64,000 bases of DNA from Lentzea sp. NBRC 102530 (lineage in GTDB: Bacteria > Actinomycetota > Actinomycetes > Mycobacteriales > Pseudonocardiaceae), in the NCBI RefSeq assembly GCF_030269365.1, contig NZ_BSTF01000001.1, forward strand, positions 186,001-250,000. The letters run 5' to 3'. The notes under the pieces were generated by a model that made no database searches, was not told the DNA's origin, and saw only the letters and a program-made list of their open reading frames with translations. Below, piece by piece: positions 36,305 to 45,321 of the stretch. Position 1 is the stretch's first letter; each line of letters starts with the position of its first letter. Both the position numbers and the translations under genes were made by a program.

Positions 36305-37156
36305 GTGGACGACCTGGAAACCCGCGAGTTGCGCTACTTCGTCGTCTTGGCCGAGGAACTGCACTTCGGGCGCGCGGCCGCACGGCTCGGCATCGCGCAA
36401 CCACCGCTGTCGCGGGCGATCGGCCTGCTGGAACGGCGGCTGGGCGTGCGGCTGTTCGACCGCGACCGCCGCGGCGCCGCGCTGACCGACGCGGGCCGCG
36501 TGCTGGCGCGGGAGGCCCGGATCGCGCTCGACGCGGTCGCGGCGGCGGCTCGCCGGACGCGCCGCGCGGGCGACCCGGACCGGCCGCTGGTGCTCGTGAC
36601 GAAGGCCGGGGCGTCGCACGAGTTGCTGCGCGCGTTGCTGGACGAGGTGCGGGTGCCGGTCGAGGTGCTGCTGTGCGAGGTGGGGGAGCAGGCGCACCGG
36701 CTGCGCGACGGGCAGGCCGACGTGGCGATCATGCACCGGCCCTACGACGACCTGGCCGGGTTCGAAACCGAGGACGTGCACGTCGAGGGCCAGGTGGCGA
36801 TCGTGCCCGCCGCGCACCCGCTCGCGGCGCGGGAGAGCGTGACGCTGGCCGAGGTCAGCGACGTGCCGGGCCTGCCGATCGCCCGCTGGCCCCGCCTCGA
36901 CGGCACGTACCCGGACGGCCCGGGGCCCGAGGTGCGCACCCAGTCGCAGCTCGCCCAGCTCGTGGCGCTCGGCCTGACCCTGCTCGTCATCCCCGCCTCC
37001 AGCCGCGCCTGGCAGTGGCCGGAGCACGTCGCGGTGCCGGTCACCGACGCCCCGGACGTGACGACGGTGCTGGCCTGGCCGCCAGGATCGCCCTCGGACG
37101 AGCTGGTCCGGGCGGCCAGAAACGCCAAGGCGCTAGCCGCAGACCGCTCCGCCTGA
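36305..37156 (+). CDS. LysR-family transcriptional regulator
   Basis: The 283-residue protein has the LysR winged helix ([20 protein letters not shown], then [20 protein letters not shown]) and a C-terminal effector domain. The domain is somewhat short but complete. It is divergent from the SDR gene and should control it and itself through the palindrome at 36277. The start is a GTG at 36305. Its 3' end overlaps ilvD by 24 bases tail to tail. Confidence 0.92.
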   Translation: MDDLETRELRYFVVLAEELHFGRAAARLGIAQPPLSRAIGLLERRLGVRLFDRDRRGAALTDAGRVLAREARIALDAVAAAARRTRRAGDPDRPLVLVTKAGASHELLRALLDEVRVPVEVLLCEVGEQAHRLRDGQADVAIMHRPYDDLAGFETEDVHVEGQVAIVPAAHPLAARESVTLAEVSDVPGLPIARWPRLDGTYPDGPGPEVRTQSQLAQLVALGLTLLVIPASSRAWQWPEHVAVPVTDAPDVTTVLAWPPGSPSDELVRAARNAKALAADRSA

Positions 37157-38821
37157 GGCCGAGCCGACGAGCTTCGCGTACTTGGCGAGCACGCCGCGTT
37201 CGTAGCGCGGGGGCAGCGGCGCCCAGCCCTCGCGGCGGCTCTCCAGGTCGGCGTCCACGTCGAGCGTGCCCTCGGCGACGTTCAGCGTGATCCGGTCGCC
37301 GTCGCGCACGAACGCGATGGGCCCGCCGTCGACCGCCTCCGGTGCCACGTGCCCGACGCAGAGCCCCGTGGTGCCACCGGAGAACCGGCCGTCGGTGAGC
37401 AGCAGGACGTCCTTGCCGAGGCCGGCGCCCTTGATCGCGGCGGTGATCGCGAGCATCTCGCGCATGCCCGGCCCGCCCTTCGGCCCCTCGTACCGGATGA
37501 CCACGACGTCGCCCGCGGTGATCGTGCCGTCCTCCAGCGCGTCCATCGCGGCGCGCTCGCGGTCGAACACCCGCGCGGTGCCGGTGAAGACGTCCGAGTC
37601 GAAGCCCGCGGACTTGACCACGGCCCCCTCCGGCGCGAGCGTGCCCTTGAGGATCGTGATGCCGCCGGTGTGGTGGATGGGCTTGTCGAGCGCCCGCAGC
37701 ACCAGGCCGTCCGGATCGGGCGGGGCGATGTCGGCGAGGTTCTCGGCGACCGTGCGGCCGGTGACCGTCAGGCAGTCGCCGTGCAGCAGACCGGCGTCCA
37801 GCAACGCCTTCATCACCACGGGCACGCCGCCGATGCGGTCGACGTCGGTCATCACGTGCCGCCCGAACGGCTTCACGTCCGCGAGGTGCGGCACGCGCGC
37901 GCCGATGCGGCTGAAGTCGTCGAGGCTGAGCTCCACGCCGGCCTCGTGCGCGATGGCCAGCAGGTGCAGCACGGCGTTGGTCGAACCGCCGAACGCCATG
38001 ACGACCGCGATGGCGTTCTCGAACGCCTCCCGCGTCATGATCTGCCGCGCCGTGATGCCCTTGCGGAGCATCTCGACCACGGCCTGGCCGGACCTGCGCG
38101 CGAACCCGTCCCGGCGCCGGTCGGTCGCCGGGGGAGCGGCGCTGCCGGGCAACGCCATGCCGAGCGCCTCGGCCGCGCTGGCCATGGTGTTCGCCGTGTA
38201 CATGCCCCCGCACGCGCCTTCGCCGGGACAGATCGCGCGTTCGATGCGGTCGACGTCCTCGCGGCTCATGAGACCCCTGGCGCACGCACCGACGGCCTCG
38301 AAGGCGTCGATGATCGTGACCTCCTTCTCGGTGCCGTCGGTCAGCGTGACCCGGCCCGGCAGGATCGACCCGGCGTAGAGGAACACGCTCGCGAGGTCGA
38401 GCCGCGCGGCCGCCATCAGCATGCCGGGCAACGACTTGTCGCACCCCGCGAGCAACACCGACCCGTCGAGCCGCTCGGCCTGCATCACGGTCTCGACGCT
38501 GTCGGCGATCACCTCGCGCGACACCAGCGAGAAGTGCATCCCCTCGTGCCCCATCGAGATGCCGTCCGACACCGAGATGGTGCCGAACTCGAGCGGGTAC
38601 CCGCCCGCCGCGTGCACGCCGTCCTTCGACGCCTTCGCGAGGCGGTCGAGCGAGAGGTTGCACGGGGTGATCTCGTTCCACGACGAGGCGACGCCGATCT
38701 GCGGCTTCTCCCAGTCCTCGTCACCCATGCCGACGGCCCGGAGCATCCCGCGCGCGGCGGTGCGTTCCAGGCCGTCGGTCACGTCGCGGCTGCGGGGCTT
38801 CACGTCCGGTGTATCGGTCAT
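37133..38821 (-). CDS. ilvD: Dihydroxy-acid dehydratase
   Basis: The 562-residue enzyme dehydrates 2,3-dihydroxy-isovalerate and 2,3-dihydroxy-3-methylvalerate in valine and isoleucine synthesis. Family motifs are clear: [31 protein letters not shown] and [17 protein letters not shown] with iron-sulfur cysteines, [11 protein letters not shown] and [16 protein letters not shown]. Full length for the short, [2Fe-2S] type. It is isolated from other ilv genes in this window, as in many actinomycetes. Confidence 0.95.
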   Translation of the reverse strand: MTDTPDVKPRSRDVTDGLERTAARGMLRAVGMGDEDWEKPQIGVASSWNEITPCNLSLDRLAKASKDGVHAAGGYPLEFGTISVSDGISMGHEGMHFSLVSREVIADSVETVMQAERLDGSVLLAGCDKSLPGMLMAAARLDLASVFLYAGSILPGRVTLTDGTEKEVTIIDAFEAVGACARGLMSREDVDRIERAICPGEGACGGMYTANTMASAAEALGMALPGSAAPPATDRRRDGFARRSGQAVVEMLRKGITARQIMTREAFENAIAVVMAFGGSTNAVLHLLAIAHEAGVELSLDDFSRIGARVPHLADVKPFGRHVMTDVDRIGGVPVVMKALLDAGLLHGDCLTVTGRTVAENLADIAPPDPDGLVLRALDKPIHHTGGITILKGTLAPEGAVVKSAGFDSDVFTGTARVFDRERAAMDALEDGTITAGDVVVIRYEGPKGGPGMREMLAITAAIKGAGLGKDVLLLTDGRFSGGTTGLCVGHVAPEAVDGGPIAFVRDGDRITLNVAEGTLDVDADLESRREGWAPLPPRYERGVLAKYAKLVGSASGGAVCG

Positions 38822-38943
38822 GACCGCACGCTAGTCGTCCGCGGGTGCGCTCTCATCCCGAGACTCGCGGAAGTGGTCACACCGTGCGTCGTGGGCCGGC
38901 AGGTGCCGAGGGCGGCGCGGGCGGTCGCGGTCGCGGTGGGTGA

Positions 38944-38993
38944 GCCGCACGTCGTGCGGCGGCGGTGGGGGTGACCGGCGTGGCCACCCCCAC
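38944..38993 (-). terminator. Two consecutive hairpins
   Basis: GCCGCAC-GTC-GTGCGGC (38944-38960) and GTGGGGGTG with CACCCCCAC (38965-38973, 38985-38993) stand between the stop of the leftward alginate-lyase-family gene (39004) and ilvD. The second is 10 bases past that stop and is the probable terminator. Confidence 0.7.
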
Positions 38994-39003
38994 TGCGGGT
39001 GCG

Positions 39004-40173
39004 TCAGGACGGGTTCGCCGCGTGGGTCAGGGTCTCCCAGGCGATGAACAGGTTGTCCGTCGCGTGTGGACGGTTGGACTCGGTGTAGACCTTGGTGTTG
39101 GCCATCGCGACGCCCATCCGGGTGTTCAGCGCGTTGTAGCTGACCTCCGGCGTGGGCCCGAGCTCGCGGCTCAGCCTGCCGCCGCACAGCCAGGACGGCA
39201 TCGGCTCGCCGTTCTGGTACTTCGAGTGCAGGCCCCAGGCGTGCCTCATGCGGTCCTTGATCTCGCCCCAGATGTCCTGGCCCTGGATGTGCGCGGTCTC
39301 GGCGAGGTGCGAGGCGGCGGACAGGCCGTAGGCGGTGTGGGCGAAGTCGCGGCAGGTCTCCTGGGTGAGGCCGTCGACGAACGTGGACTGGTCGTGCCAG
39401 TAGGAGACGATCTCCGCCCTGGTGTCGATGCCGCTGCCCGGCGGCGTCTTCGGCAGCGCGCCGTCGGTGTTCAGGTAGATGAACGCCTGGATGCGCGTGC
39501 GGAAGATGCCGATGGCCTTGTCGTAGGCGGCGCGGTCCTCCAGGAAGACGGCGATGCCGATGGACGCCTCCATCATGCTGAGTTCCCAGTTGCCGTTGGT
39601 GTTCGCGCGGCCGTTCTGGATCTCCGGCAGGTAGACGGTGCGCAGCATCGTGCCGAACCTGGCGCTGTTGGGCCAGTTCCCGTACACGTGCTTGATGATC
39701 TCGGCGGCCTTCGGCCAGCTGCTCGCCGACCAGGCCGTCTGCAGCGGGGCGTTGGAGTTGGTGTGGTCGCGGATCGTGTTCGACCAGGCGTCCATGATCT
39801 GGATCGCCTTGTTCGCGTACCGGACGTCGCGGGTGACGTACCAGGCGAGGGACAGGGTGTAGGCGGCGAGGGCGTCCTCGCGTTCGTCGGTGCACCCGTT
39901 GTTGGGGTTGCTGACGGGACCGCATTCCACGACGGCACGCGGCTTCGGCGTGCGGTTCAGGTCGGCGTACTTCGACGCCATCATGCGGTCGTACGCGAGT
40001 TTCCACGGCTGGGCGCCGGCCTGGACCTTGGCGCGCATGAAGTCCAGCTGTGGCCGGGACACGACGACTCCCGGGTGGACGAACGTCGCCGGCGCAGCCT
40101 GGGCTGAACCGGTGACAGGCACCAGAAGGGATGCCAGCAGTGCGATCAGAACCGTGCAGGACCGGGTGACCAT
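39004..40173 (-). CDS. Secreted alginate-lyase-family (alpha/alpha-barrel) protein
   Basis: The 389-residue protein has a Sec signal (VLIALLASLLVPVTGSAQA) and an alpha/alpha-barrel of the alginate lyase Pfam family: HPGVVVSRPQLDFMRAKV, YTLSLAWYVTRD, the NTNGNWELSMMEASIGIAVF block with Asn/Trp, and WHDQSTFVDGL with a His near the active site. It should cleave a uronic-acid polymer by beta-elimination; alginate itself is only one possibility. The unsaturated product would suit the GH88 hydrolase at 15.7 kb. Its start lies 10 bases after the NADAR-protein stop, so co-transcription is possible, but a HutC-type operator-like site sits right there. Confidence 0.83.
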   Translation of the reverse strand: MVTRSCTVLIALLASLLVPVTGSAQAAPATFVHPGVVVSRPQLDFMRAKVQAGAQPWKLAYDRMMASKYADLNRTPKPRAVVECGPVSNPNNGCTDEREDALAAYTLSLAWYVTRDVRYANKAIQIMDAWSNTIRDHTNSNAPLQTAWSASSWPKAAEIIKHVYGNWPNSARFGTMLRTVYLPEIQNGRANTNGNWELSMMEASIGIAVFLEDRAAYDKAIGIFRTRIQAFIYLNTDGALPKTPPGSGIDTRAEIVSYWHDQSTFVDGLTQETCRDFAHTAYGLSAASHLAETAHIQGQDIWGEIKDRMRHAWGLHSKYQNGEPMPSWLCGGRLSRELGPTPEVSYNALNTRMGVAMANTKVYTESNRPHATDNLFIAWETLTHAANPS

Positions 40174-40183
40174 GCGGCCAGTG

Positions 40184-41239
40184 TTAGTGGTCTATACCTT
40201 TCTGGTCAAACATCCCGGTCGAAGATTCATGCTGGTGAACCGGTTCATCGTGGTGAACGAACAACTCCGCGCGAACCAGCTCCAGCAGGCGCCCCATCCA
40301 GTTCCGGCCGTGCCCCCAGAAGGGGGAGAGATCGGAGTAGATCAGCCGCGCGGTTCCGGTCTCCTTCAGCGTCTCCGCGAGGTCGGGGTGCTGCGCGAAC
40401 TTGAGGCGCAGCAACGTCGCCATCACGGCGGTGCGCGCCTGCGGTGCGACGGTCGCCTCCACGGCCTTCCAGGCCTCGGCGACGCTCGCGTGCGTCTGCC
40501 CGCCGACGAGGATGGGGGACGGGAAGGTGTTGCGCAGCACCAGGACGCCCACGTCGTCCGGCCAGCCGTTCGGGAACATGACGTTGTCGATCGGGAGGCT
40601 CGTCCCGGTGGGTTCCGGCGGGTTGCGCTCCTCGTACTGGCGCACCCGCTCGTCGCCGTCGGCGAAGTAGGCGAGGGCGCGGTCGTGGACGTCGGCGGTG
40701 ATGGCGTGTTCCTCGCCGCGCAGGACGAACGTGCCGCCCGGACCGAACGCGAGCGCCTGCAACGGCCAGTCGTGGTGGTCCATGTCGCCGAGCGCGAACT
40801 GCCGCCTGTGCTCGGGGATGGCGAGGTAGGCGGCACGCAGGGCGGCGCGGGTGGTCTCGTCCGGCTGCGCGCGGAAGGCGTCCAGCGCGAGGTGGCAGCG
40901 GTCCGTGGAGTCGGGCCTGCGGTTCAGGCGGTCGAGGTCGTCGCGGACGTCGGCGAGGAGTCTCTCGGCGGTCAGCCAGGTGCGCGGCTCCGTGAACGTC
41001 CACGACGCCAGGTCGTAGGCCGAAGCCGTGCCGCTGTCGGGGAGCTCGGGCGCGTACGCGGCGATGTCCCGCTCGAACTCGTCGAACGGCATCAGCCTCC
41101 AGAAGCCGACCATGCCGTCCGCGTAGATGAAGAGATCCCGCAGGGAGTAGTCGCCGCCCTCCCGGTAGAGGACGTGCCGCCAGGTCCCCTCGATCCGCTC
41201 GCCGTCCACGTCCCGCCAGGTGCGGTTCCCTCTCGCCAC
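40184..41239 (-). CDS. NADAR-domain protein with unknown N-terminal domain
   Basis: In this 351-residue protein, residues about 1-190 form an unrecognised domain (GTWRHVLYREGGDYSLRDLF early on). Residues about 218-325 match the NADAR/YbiA fold: VLVLRNTFPSPILVGGQTHA, SVAEAWKAVEAT, RLKFAQHPDLAETLKETG and SPFWGHGRNWMGRLLELVR. NADAR proteins act on ADP-ribose-type compounds; some remove ADP-ribose from guanine bases placed by DarT-like toxins. Here the canonical E-x-F-S-N-F entry is changed to MFPNGWPDDVGVLVL. The C-terminal 25 residues are a His-rich tail. Confidence 0.7.
   Translation of the reverse strand: MARGNRTWRDVDGERIEGTWRHVLYREGGDYSLRDLFIYADGMVGFWRLMPFDEFERDIAAYAPELPDSGTASAYDLASWTFTEPRTWLTAERLLADVRDDLDRLNRRPDSTDRCHLALDAFRAQPDETTRAALRAAYLAIPEHRRQFALGDMDHHDWPLQALAFGPGGTFVLRGEEHAITADVHDRALAYFADGDERVRQYEERNPPEPTGTSLPIDNVMFPNGWPDDVGVLVLRNTFPSPILVGGQTHASVAEAWKAVEATVAPQARTAVMATLLRLKFAQHPDLAETLKETGTARLIYSDLSPFWGHGRNWMGRLLELVRAELFVHHDEPVHQHESSTGMFDQKGIDH
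40188..40199. promoter_or_regulatory. HutC/DasR-type operator-like site TGGTCTATACCT
   Basis: The core GTCTATAC fits the GT-N-TA-N-AC signature of the HutC subfamily of GntR regulators, and ten of twelve bases match the DasR palindrome TGGTCTAGACCA. It lies 15 bases before the alginate-lyase-family start, within the last codons of the NADAR gene. Confidence 0.4.
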
Positions 41240-41323
41240 GGACGCAGCCTAACCGCGGCGTTTCCACCGGGTACAACGAAATTCGAGTTGAGTGCGGGGG
41301 CACGGCCCGTCACGCTGTCGGCC

Positions 41324-41755
41324 ATGAGCCGGAAACGCCTCGTCGTCCTCGACCCCGACGGCACCGCCGGTGACGCCTGGACGTACGTGGTGGTCGAGGC
41401 ACCCACCGGGGTCGTCTACGAGAACCAGTACGGCGGAACCGCCTGCCGGCACGGGCACGTCGAGGGCTTCCTCGTGCCGGTGAACGGACTCGGCGCGCTG
41501 GACGTCCTGCGCCCGCTGTTCGAGAAGGACCTGCGCGGTGCCGGTGCCCGGGGCCACGAGTGGACCGACGCCGAGTTGACCAAGCTCCGCGACGCCGTGG
41601 GGAGGCTCATCTACTGGGCGTGCGCGTTGTCGGAGGACGAGGTGCCGACCACTCCGCTGCTGGACGAGAGCCGCCTGCGGGAGGCCGACGAGGCGTGGCT
41701 TCCCGTGATCACGGCGGACGGTCCCGGAATCCTCGTGTGGTGCAACTCCGACTGA
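41324..41755 (+). CDS. DUF6210-like small protein
   Basis: The 143-residue soluble protein has a compact conserved look: VVVEAPTGVVYENQYGGTAC at the start, an EGFLVPVNG turn, and the end LDESRLREADEAWLPVITAD followed by GPGILVWCNSD. I associate this pattern with DUF6210, whose function is unknown. ATG 41324 is taken because coding character starts there. It is divergent from the NADAR gene with 84 bases between starts, and the pair may share regulation. A strong terminator follows. Confidence 0.7.
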   Translation: MSRKRLVVLDPDGTAGDAWTYVVVEAPTGVVYENQYGGTACRHGHVEGFLVPVNGLGALDVLRPLFEKDLRGAGARGHEWTDAELTKLRDAVGRLIYWACALSEDEVPTTPLLDESRLREADEAWLPVITADGPGILVWCNSD

Positions 41756-41773
41756 CGCTCCACAAAGGACAGC

Positions 41774-41812
41774 GAAGGGCCCCGGTGCGCGGGAGGTGCA
41801 CCGGGGCCCTTC
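41774..41812. terminator. Bidirectional terminator, 15-bp perfect stem
   Basis: Arms 41774-41788 and 41798-41812 pair perfectly around a 9-base loop. It lies between the convergent DUF6210-like gene (stop 41755) and DUF1996 gene (stop 41832). Confidence 0.92.
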
Positions 41813-41831
41813 AGACACGACGGTCAGGGCG

Positions 41832-43298
41832 TCACTCGCGGCACTTCTTGCCCGAGTTCACGCAGTTGACCAGGCGGTTCATGATCTTCTGCGACATCAC
41901 GTTGGCGAAGTCGTCGTGGTCGGTGAGCGGGTTGTGCTCCTCCTCCGGGAAGGAGTCGACCAGGTAGCGGCCGGCCTGCTGGACGTCCCTCGGGATCTTG
42001 TAGGTCAGCGAGATGCGCAGCTGCGGCACGGCCTTGAAGCCCTGCTTGCACTTGCCGTTGGCGTCCGGGAACACGATGTGGTCGCGGTGGTTCGCCGAGT
42101 CGATGTTCTTGCCGTCCCAGCAGCTCGGGAAGTCGTGGATGCGCTTGACGTCCGAGCCCTGCGGGCAGATCGGGTACTTGTCCATCAGGACCTTGTCCTC
42201 GAAGCCGGAGCAGGTCCAGGACGCCTTGGCGTTCTTCGGGCCGTTCTGGCCGGCCTTGGCGTCGCCGTAGAGCACGCGCAGGAACTTGGGCATCGCGGTG
42301 ACCTTGCCGACGGGCGAGCCGCGGAACGTCAGGTCGACGACGGCCGGGCGCTGGATCTCGCCCTCGTTGCCCTCGAGCTCGTTCTCGGCGTTCTCCTCGG
42401 CGTTGTTCTGGTTCTGCTTGTCCTCGGTGCCCTCGGCCTGGGCGTTGTCGCTGTTCTCGTTGCCGTTGTCGAGGCCCTGCTCGCCGGCGGCCGCGTCCTT
42501 CACGGCGCACGCGGCGCCGGGGTTCAGGTCGGGGGCCTGCACGCCCTGGCGGGAGAACGCCAGCATCATGCGGTTGAGGATCGCGGCGCGCTTCTCGCGC
42601 GTCGGGCCGACGATGACGTTGTCACGGTCCTGGGCCTTGGTGGAGGCGACCTTCTTCTCGGCCTCCTCGGTCACCTTCTCGATGTTCTCGAGTTCCTTGT
42701 CGATCTCCGCCTGCGCGCCGTCCGGCACGTTCTCGGGCAGCAGCGACGCGACGTCGGGGCACTGCAGCTGGGCCTGGTTCTTGACGGCCTTGTCCTTGTC
42801 CTGCTGCGCCTTGTCGTCCTTCTTCGGCGGGGCCTGCTCCTGGCCGCCCTCCGCGGCCTCTTCCTCGTCGATGATGCGCACGACGGGCCAGAAGTAGGCG
42901 GACTTGTCGCCGTTCTTGCAGGTCGTGCCCGCCGCCTGGAGCGACTGGTTGTTGGAGTCCGCGTTGGTGGACAGGTTGCCGACGTAGTCGTGCAGGTGCT
43001 GGGCACCGTTGCGGACACCGGGCTGCGCGATGAAGTTGTCCGGGTTGAAGTGCCCGTTCTCGTTCCGCCCGCAGTCCACGGTGAACGTGCCGGTGGTGGC
43101 GTTGTTCTGTTGCTTTGGTTTCTTGACGTTCGGCTTCACCTTGGTGATGTCGACGAACAAGCTCTTGTCCGCCCCGTCGGCGAGCGCGGAGCCATCAGAA
43201 GAACTGATGGCCACCACCGCGGCACCGCCCGCGACCACGGCCATCGCCGCCGCTGCGGCGGTGAGCCAGATCGTGGATTTCCTCCGGTGAATAGCCAT
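41832..43298 (-). CDS. Membrane-anchored or secreted DUF1996 protein
   Basis: The 488-residue protein has an N-terminal hydrophobic segment (STIWLTAAAAAMAVVAGGAA) and a DUF1996 domain in two parts: CGRNENGHFNPDNFIAQPGV and QHLHDYVGN near the start, and DFPSCWDGKNIDSANHRDHI towards the end. An insert of about 180 residues (about 160-340) is rich in Glu, Asp, Gln and Asn and probably disordered. DUF1996 occurs in fungal and actinomycete secreted proteins of unknown function, with conserved His residues hinting at metal binding. It is the second gene of an operon after the DUF4142 protein (91-bp gap). ATG 43298 has GAGGT upstream. Confidence 0.88.
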   Translation of the reverse strand: MAIHRRKSTIWLTAAAAAMAVVAGGAAVVAISSSDGSALADGADKSLFVDITKVKPNVKKPKQQNNATTGTFTVDCGRNENGHFNPDNFIAQPGVRNGAQHLHDYVGNLSTNADSNNQSLQAAGTTCKNGDKSAYFWPVVRIIDEEEAAEGGQEQAPPKKDDKAQQDKDKAVKNQAQLQCPDVASLLPENVPDGAQAEIDKELENIEKVTEEAEKKVASTKAQDRDNVIVGPTREKRAAILNRMMLAFSRQGVQAPDLNPGAACAVKDAAAGEQGLDNGNENSDNAQAEGTEDKQNQNNAEENAENELEGNEGEIQRPAVVDLTFRGSPVGKVTAMPKFLRVLYGDAKAGQNGPKNAKASWTCSGFEDKVLMDKYPICPQGSDVKRIHDFPSCWDGKNIDSANHRDHIVFPDANGKCKQGFKAVPQLRISLTYKIPRDVQQAGRYLVDSFPEEEHNPLTDHDDFANVMSQKIMNRLVNCVNSGKKCRE

Positions 43299-43389
43299 TT
43301 GCCACCTCGTGGTAGTCCGGTAAAACGGCATGGCGAAGCCGGCAGCGCTATGGCGCCGCTGTCTTCGATATGAACCTGGGTGTGCTGTT

Positions 43390-44298
43390 TTAGAACGAAC
43401 GAGACTTGCGTCGGGACTTCTTCGACCGGGAGATGAATCTCATCCCCACCAGCGCGAGCGCGAGCACCGCGATGGCGCCGAAGAACACGCCGTTGTTCTC
43501 ACCGAAGACGCCCTGCTCGGCGGTGCGGGTGAACCGGGTGCCTTCGGGCACGGTCGGGATCACGCCGTCGGTGGGGTTGGTCGACTGGTCGCCCGCCGCC
43601 TGGTCACCTGGCGCGGCGTTGTCGTCCGCGGGCGGGGGCGGGGCGAGGGGTGCCGGTGACTCCAGTCCTGCGAAGTCGACGCGACCGGTGTCCTCGAGCA
43701 CCTTCATGTGGTCGAAGACGGTGATCATCGCCTGGGTCGAGAGGATGCGCACCAGCTCGTTCTTGGTGCCCGCGCGGATCTGGGCGGCGTAGGCGTAGAC
43801 CTTGCCGTGGGCCGCGCGGAGCCGGTTGGCGAACACCGCGTCGAACTCGTCGCCGGTCGCCGCGTCCATCTCGGCGAGCCAGCCCTTCTGCTCGTCGGAG
43901 GCCTCGGTGGGCAGCGTGTGGCCGAGCAGGACGCCCGCCCGGTTCACCACGTTGTCCAGGAGGGTGTGTCCTTCGATGAGGTGCTTGCTGGCCTCGAGGA
44001 TCTTGGGCTGGTCGGGCCGCTTGGCCCTGCCCTTCTCACCCGCGGGCTTCTCCCACAACCCGGCCTGCTTGACGCGGTTCAGGAAGTCCCTGTCGGCCGG
44101 TCCCAGCGGGCCCCACTGCGTCTGGACGACCTCGTCGCCCGTCCCGCTGCTCCCGGGCGGCGGGGTGGAGATGGGCGTGGACGGCGTCGTACTGGGCTGG
44201 CCGGCGGCGCTCCCGGTGTTCAGGAGCACTGCCAGCGCACAGCCTGCCAGCGCGACCATCAGTCGCGTCGGCTTCGCCAAGTCCAGGGGGAGTCGCAC
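43390..44298 (-). CDS. Secreted, C-terminally anchored DUF4142-like protein
   Basis: The 302-residue protein has an N-terminal signal (LMVALAGCALAVLLNTGSAA), a helical DUF4142 (ferritin-like) domain at about 60-200 (GPADRDFLNRVKQAGLWEKP, then KHLIEGHTLLDNVV), a Pro/Asp-rich spacer and a C-terminal membrane helix (NNGVFFGAIAVLALALVGM) followed by a basic tail (SRSKKSRRKSRSF). This is the arrangement of an outward-facing anchored protein. DUF4142 plus DUF1996 recurs as a gene pair in actinomycetes; the function is unknown. Confidence 0.85.
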   Translation of the reverse strand: MRLPLDLAKPTRLMVALAGCALAVLLNTGSAAGQPSTTPSTPISTPPPGSSGTGDEVVQTQWGPLGPADRDFLNRVKQAGLWEKPAGEKGRAKRPDQPKILEASKHLIEGHTLLDNVVNRAGVLLGHTLPTEASDEQKGWLAEMDAATGDEFDAVFANRLRAAHGKVYAYAAQIRAGTKNELVRILSTQAMITVFDHMKVLEDTGRVDFAGLESPAPLAPPPPADDNAAPGDQAAGDQSTNPTDGVIPTVPEGTRFTRTAEQGVFGENNGVFFGAIAVLALALVGMRFISRSKKSRRKSRSF

Positions 44299-44424
44299 GA
44301 ACGGGGATACGGCCCGGAAAGGGAGCGCGCCTCAGTTCGAGACGCCGCCGTTATCGAACCGTTATCTCGCTGACCGCAACCCCCGGACGTTCCCGCTGCA
44401 TATGGCCGACATAGGGTCGTGAGC

Positions 44425-45183
44425 ATGAGCAAGCGTTTTGTGGCGTTGGGGGACTCGTTCACCGAGGGAGTGGGCGATGTCGACGCCGGCAGGCCGAACG
44501 GCGTGCGCGGCTGGGCCGACCGGGTCGCCGACGTGCTGGGTTCTCTCGACCCCGAGTTCACCTACGCCAACCTGGCCGTGCGCGGCCGGTTGATGCCGCA
44601 GGTGCTGGGCGAGCAGCTCGACCGCGCTCTCGCGATGAAGCCCGACCTCGTCTCCCTCTACGCGGGCGGCAACGACCTCATGCGCCCCAAAGTGGACATC
44701 GACGCACTCATGCGCCGATATCGCGCGGCAGTCGCGCGCCTCGTCACCGCGGGCGCGCGCGTAATCCTCTTCACGGGCGTGGACGGCGCCGACGATCCGG
44801 TGTTCCGCAAGATGCGCGGTCGCGTGGCCATTTACAACGAGCACGTGCGTTCGATCGCGGCCGAGCACTCGTGCGTGCTCGTCGACATGTGGAGCATGCG
44901 CCAGCTGCGCGACCGTCGCATGTGGTCCGTCGACCGGCTGCACCTCAACTCGCTCGGGCACACCGAGGTCGCCATCTCGGTGCTCGAAGGTCTCGGCGTC
45001 TCGCACGCGCTGGAACGGACCGTGCTCGGCGTGGCTCCTCTGGTCGACCGCCGCGCCAAGCGCGCGGAGGACTGGAAGTGGGCGCGCGAGCACGTCGTGC
45101 CGTGGGTCGTGCGCCGGGTGCGCGGCGAGTCGTCCGGCGACGTGATCAGGCCCCGTCGTCCGGAACCGCTGCCGCCCTCCTAG
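44425..45183 (+). CDS. SGNH/GDSL-family hydrolase
   Basis: This 252-residue esterase-type protein has the four SGNH blocks: VALGDSFTEGVGD with the nucleophile Ser, the Gly of AVRGRLMPQ, AGGNDLMRPK with Asn, and DRLHLNSLGH with Asp and His. No signal peptide is seen, so it acts inside the cell. Deacylation of a lipid or sugar is likely. The start could be ATG 44425 or GTG 44419. It lies just upstream of the KstR-like sites; its stop codon is only 3 bases before the first palindrome. Confidence 0.9.
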   Translation: MSKRFVALGDSFTEGVGDVDAGRPNGVRGWADRVADVLGSLDPEFTYANLAVRGRLMPQVLGEQLDRALAMKPDLVSLYAGGNDLMRPKVDIDALMRRYRAAVARLVTAGARVILFTGVDGADDPVFRKMRGRVAIYNEHVRSIAAEHSCVLVDMWSMRQLRDRRMWSVDRLHLNSLGHTEVAISVLEGLGVSHALERTVLGVAPLVDRRAKRAEDWKWAREHVVPWVVRRVRGESSGDVIRPRRPEPLPPS

Positions 45184-45185
45184 GT

Positions 45186-45197
45186 AGAACGCGTTCT
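45186..45197. promoter_or_regulatory. KstR-like operator box 1, AGAACGCGTTCT
   Basis: A perfect 12-bp palindrome, with flanking bases T and T, that matches 13 of the 14 positions of the KstR consensus T-N2-AAC-N2-GTT-N2-A. It lies 136 bases upstream of the ABC-operon lipoprotein start. Confidence 0.65.
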
Positions 45198-45260
45198 TGC
45201 GGGGTGCTCTAACGAGAGCAGGGTCTTTTGGTGACGGGTTTCCGTGCGATTCTTTGCATG

Positions 45261-45274
45261 TAGAACGCGTTCTA
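45261..45274. promoter_or_regulatory. KstR-like operator box 2, TAGAACGCGTTCTA
   Basis: A perfect 14-bp palindrome that fits the KstR consensus at all fixed positions. It shares the 12-bp core of box 1, whose core starts 76 bases upstream, and lies 48 bases before the start of the lipoprotein gene. Confidence 0.75.
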
Positions 45275-45321
45275 GAACCAGCCTGGACCTGGATGGATGC
45301 AGAGCCCTAGCGTCCGACCGT

